A stretch of 64,000 bases of DNA. Origin: Gammaproteobacteria bacterium. Lineage in GTDB: Bacteria; Pseudomonadota; Gammaproteobacteria; Xanthomonadales; SZUA-36. The stretch spans positions 38,100-102,099 of the forward strand of contig JAJFLA010000015.1 in NCBI GenBank assembly GCA_021772935.1. Reading direction: 5' to 3'. Position 1 is the first letter of the stretch; each line of letters starts with the position of its first letter. Positions 63,999 to 64,000 of the stretch are shown here, in pieces. The notes under the pieces were generated by a model that worked only from the letters and a program-made list of their open reading frames with translations, did no database searches and was not told the origin of the DNA. The position numbers were made by a program, and so were the translations under genes.

Positions 63999-64000
63999 CT

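Noticed and set aside
1..64000. Prophage, integrative element, tRNA or rRNA genes
   Set aside because: No integrase, phage structural gene, attachment-site pair or RNA gene could be recognised by eye; small RNA genes could be missed without a covariance search.

Overview
The window looks like a chromosomal segment of a free-living, probably aquatic gammaproteobacterium. RdgC, YbiT, an Rnm/YciV-type PHP nuclease, SelO, an RlmD-family methyltransferase, several TonB-dependent receptors and a FecI/FecR pair all fit that group. Nothing resembles a prophage, plasmid backbone, CRISPR array, rRNA or tRNA. The window begins inside rdgC and ends inside an IS3-family transposase.

Layout. 1-10.4 kb: housekeeping and general metabolism (rdgC, ybiT, a short GlpD, DsbA-like, GNAT, NAD-dependent epimerase, EamA transporter, family-2 glycosyltransferase, a multi-pass membrane protein, MaoC hydratase). 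10.5-17.6 kb: a complete beta-fructoside locus, with an outer-membrane TonB receptor, an inner-membrane MFS importer, a cytoplasmic GH-J (GH32/68-like) fructosidase, a ROK fructokinase and a ROK regulator. The same 19-bp dyad lies upstream of both the receptor and the transporter. 17.7-20.1 kb: a citrate-synthase homologue divergent from a LysR regulator, with a 285-bp inverted-repeat element between them. 20.4-25.6 kb: a TetR regulator with a double operator, an ABC permease fused to an M1 aminopeptidase, and its ATPase. 25.6-30 kb: REP-like hairpin repeats, a secreted protein, a putative XrtH (exosortase) substrate, a sterol-desaturase-family enzyme and a HigBA toxin-antitoxin pair. 31.7-41.4 kb: RNA methyltransferase, SelO, an ACT protein overlapped in reading by a ketopantoate-reductase-like enzyme, a 39-bp tandem repeat, Rnm, and a large VPS10/Asp-box propeller protein. 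43.3-46.8 kb: a MacA/MacB-like export system whose adaptor carries an extra helical insert. 46.9-49.4 kb: a MerR-controlled mini-operon (thioredoxin-fold protein, MerT-like transporter, lipoprotein with a CGIC thioredoxin motif). 50.2-52.3 kb: a secreted protein with caspase-like motifs in an unusual order. 52.5-59.8 kb: FecI-FecR-TonB receptor followed by an alcohol dehydrogenase and two alpha/beta hydrolases. 60.1-64 kb: an unknown protein with a C-terminal Cys/His cluster, and a histidine kinase/receiver pair whose kinase gene is cut at its 5' end by an IS3-family element.

The most unusual material: (i) a dispersed family of roughly 285-bp non-coding elements with 31-bp terminal inverted repeats, CTAG flanks, nested hairpins and a shared 17-bp core; (ii) the mer-like operon with two thioredoxin-type proteins but no mercuric reductase; (iii) the secreted protein whose Cys motif precedes its His motif, fused to a domain that recurs in another secreted protein here; (iv) a citrate-synthase homologue with Glu at the catalytic Asp; (v) an XrtH-substrate gene with no ordinary start codon ahead of its signal peptide.
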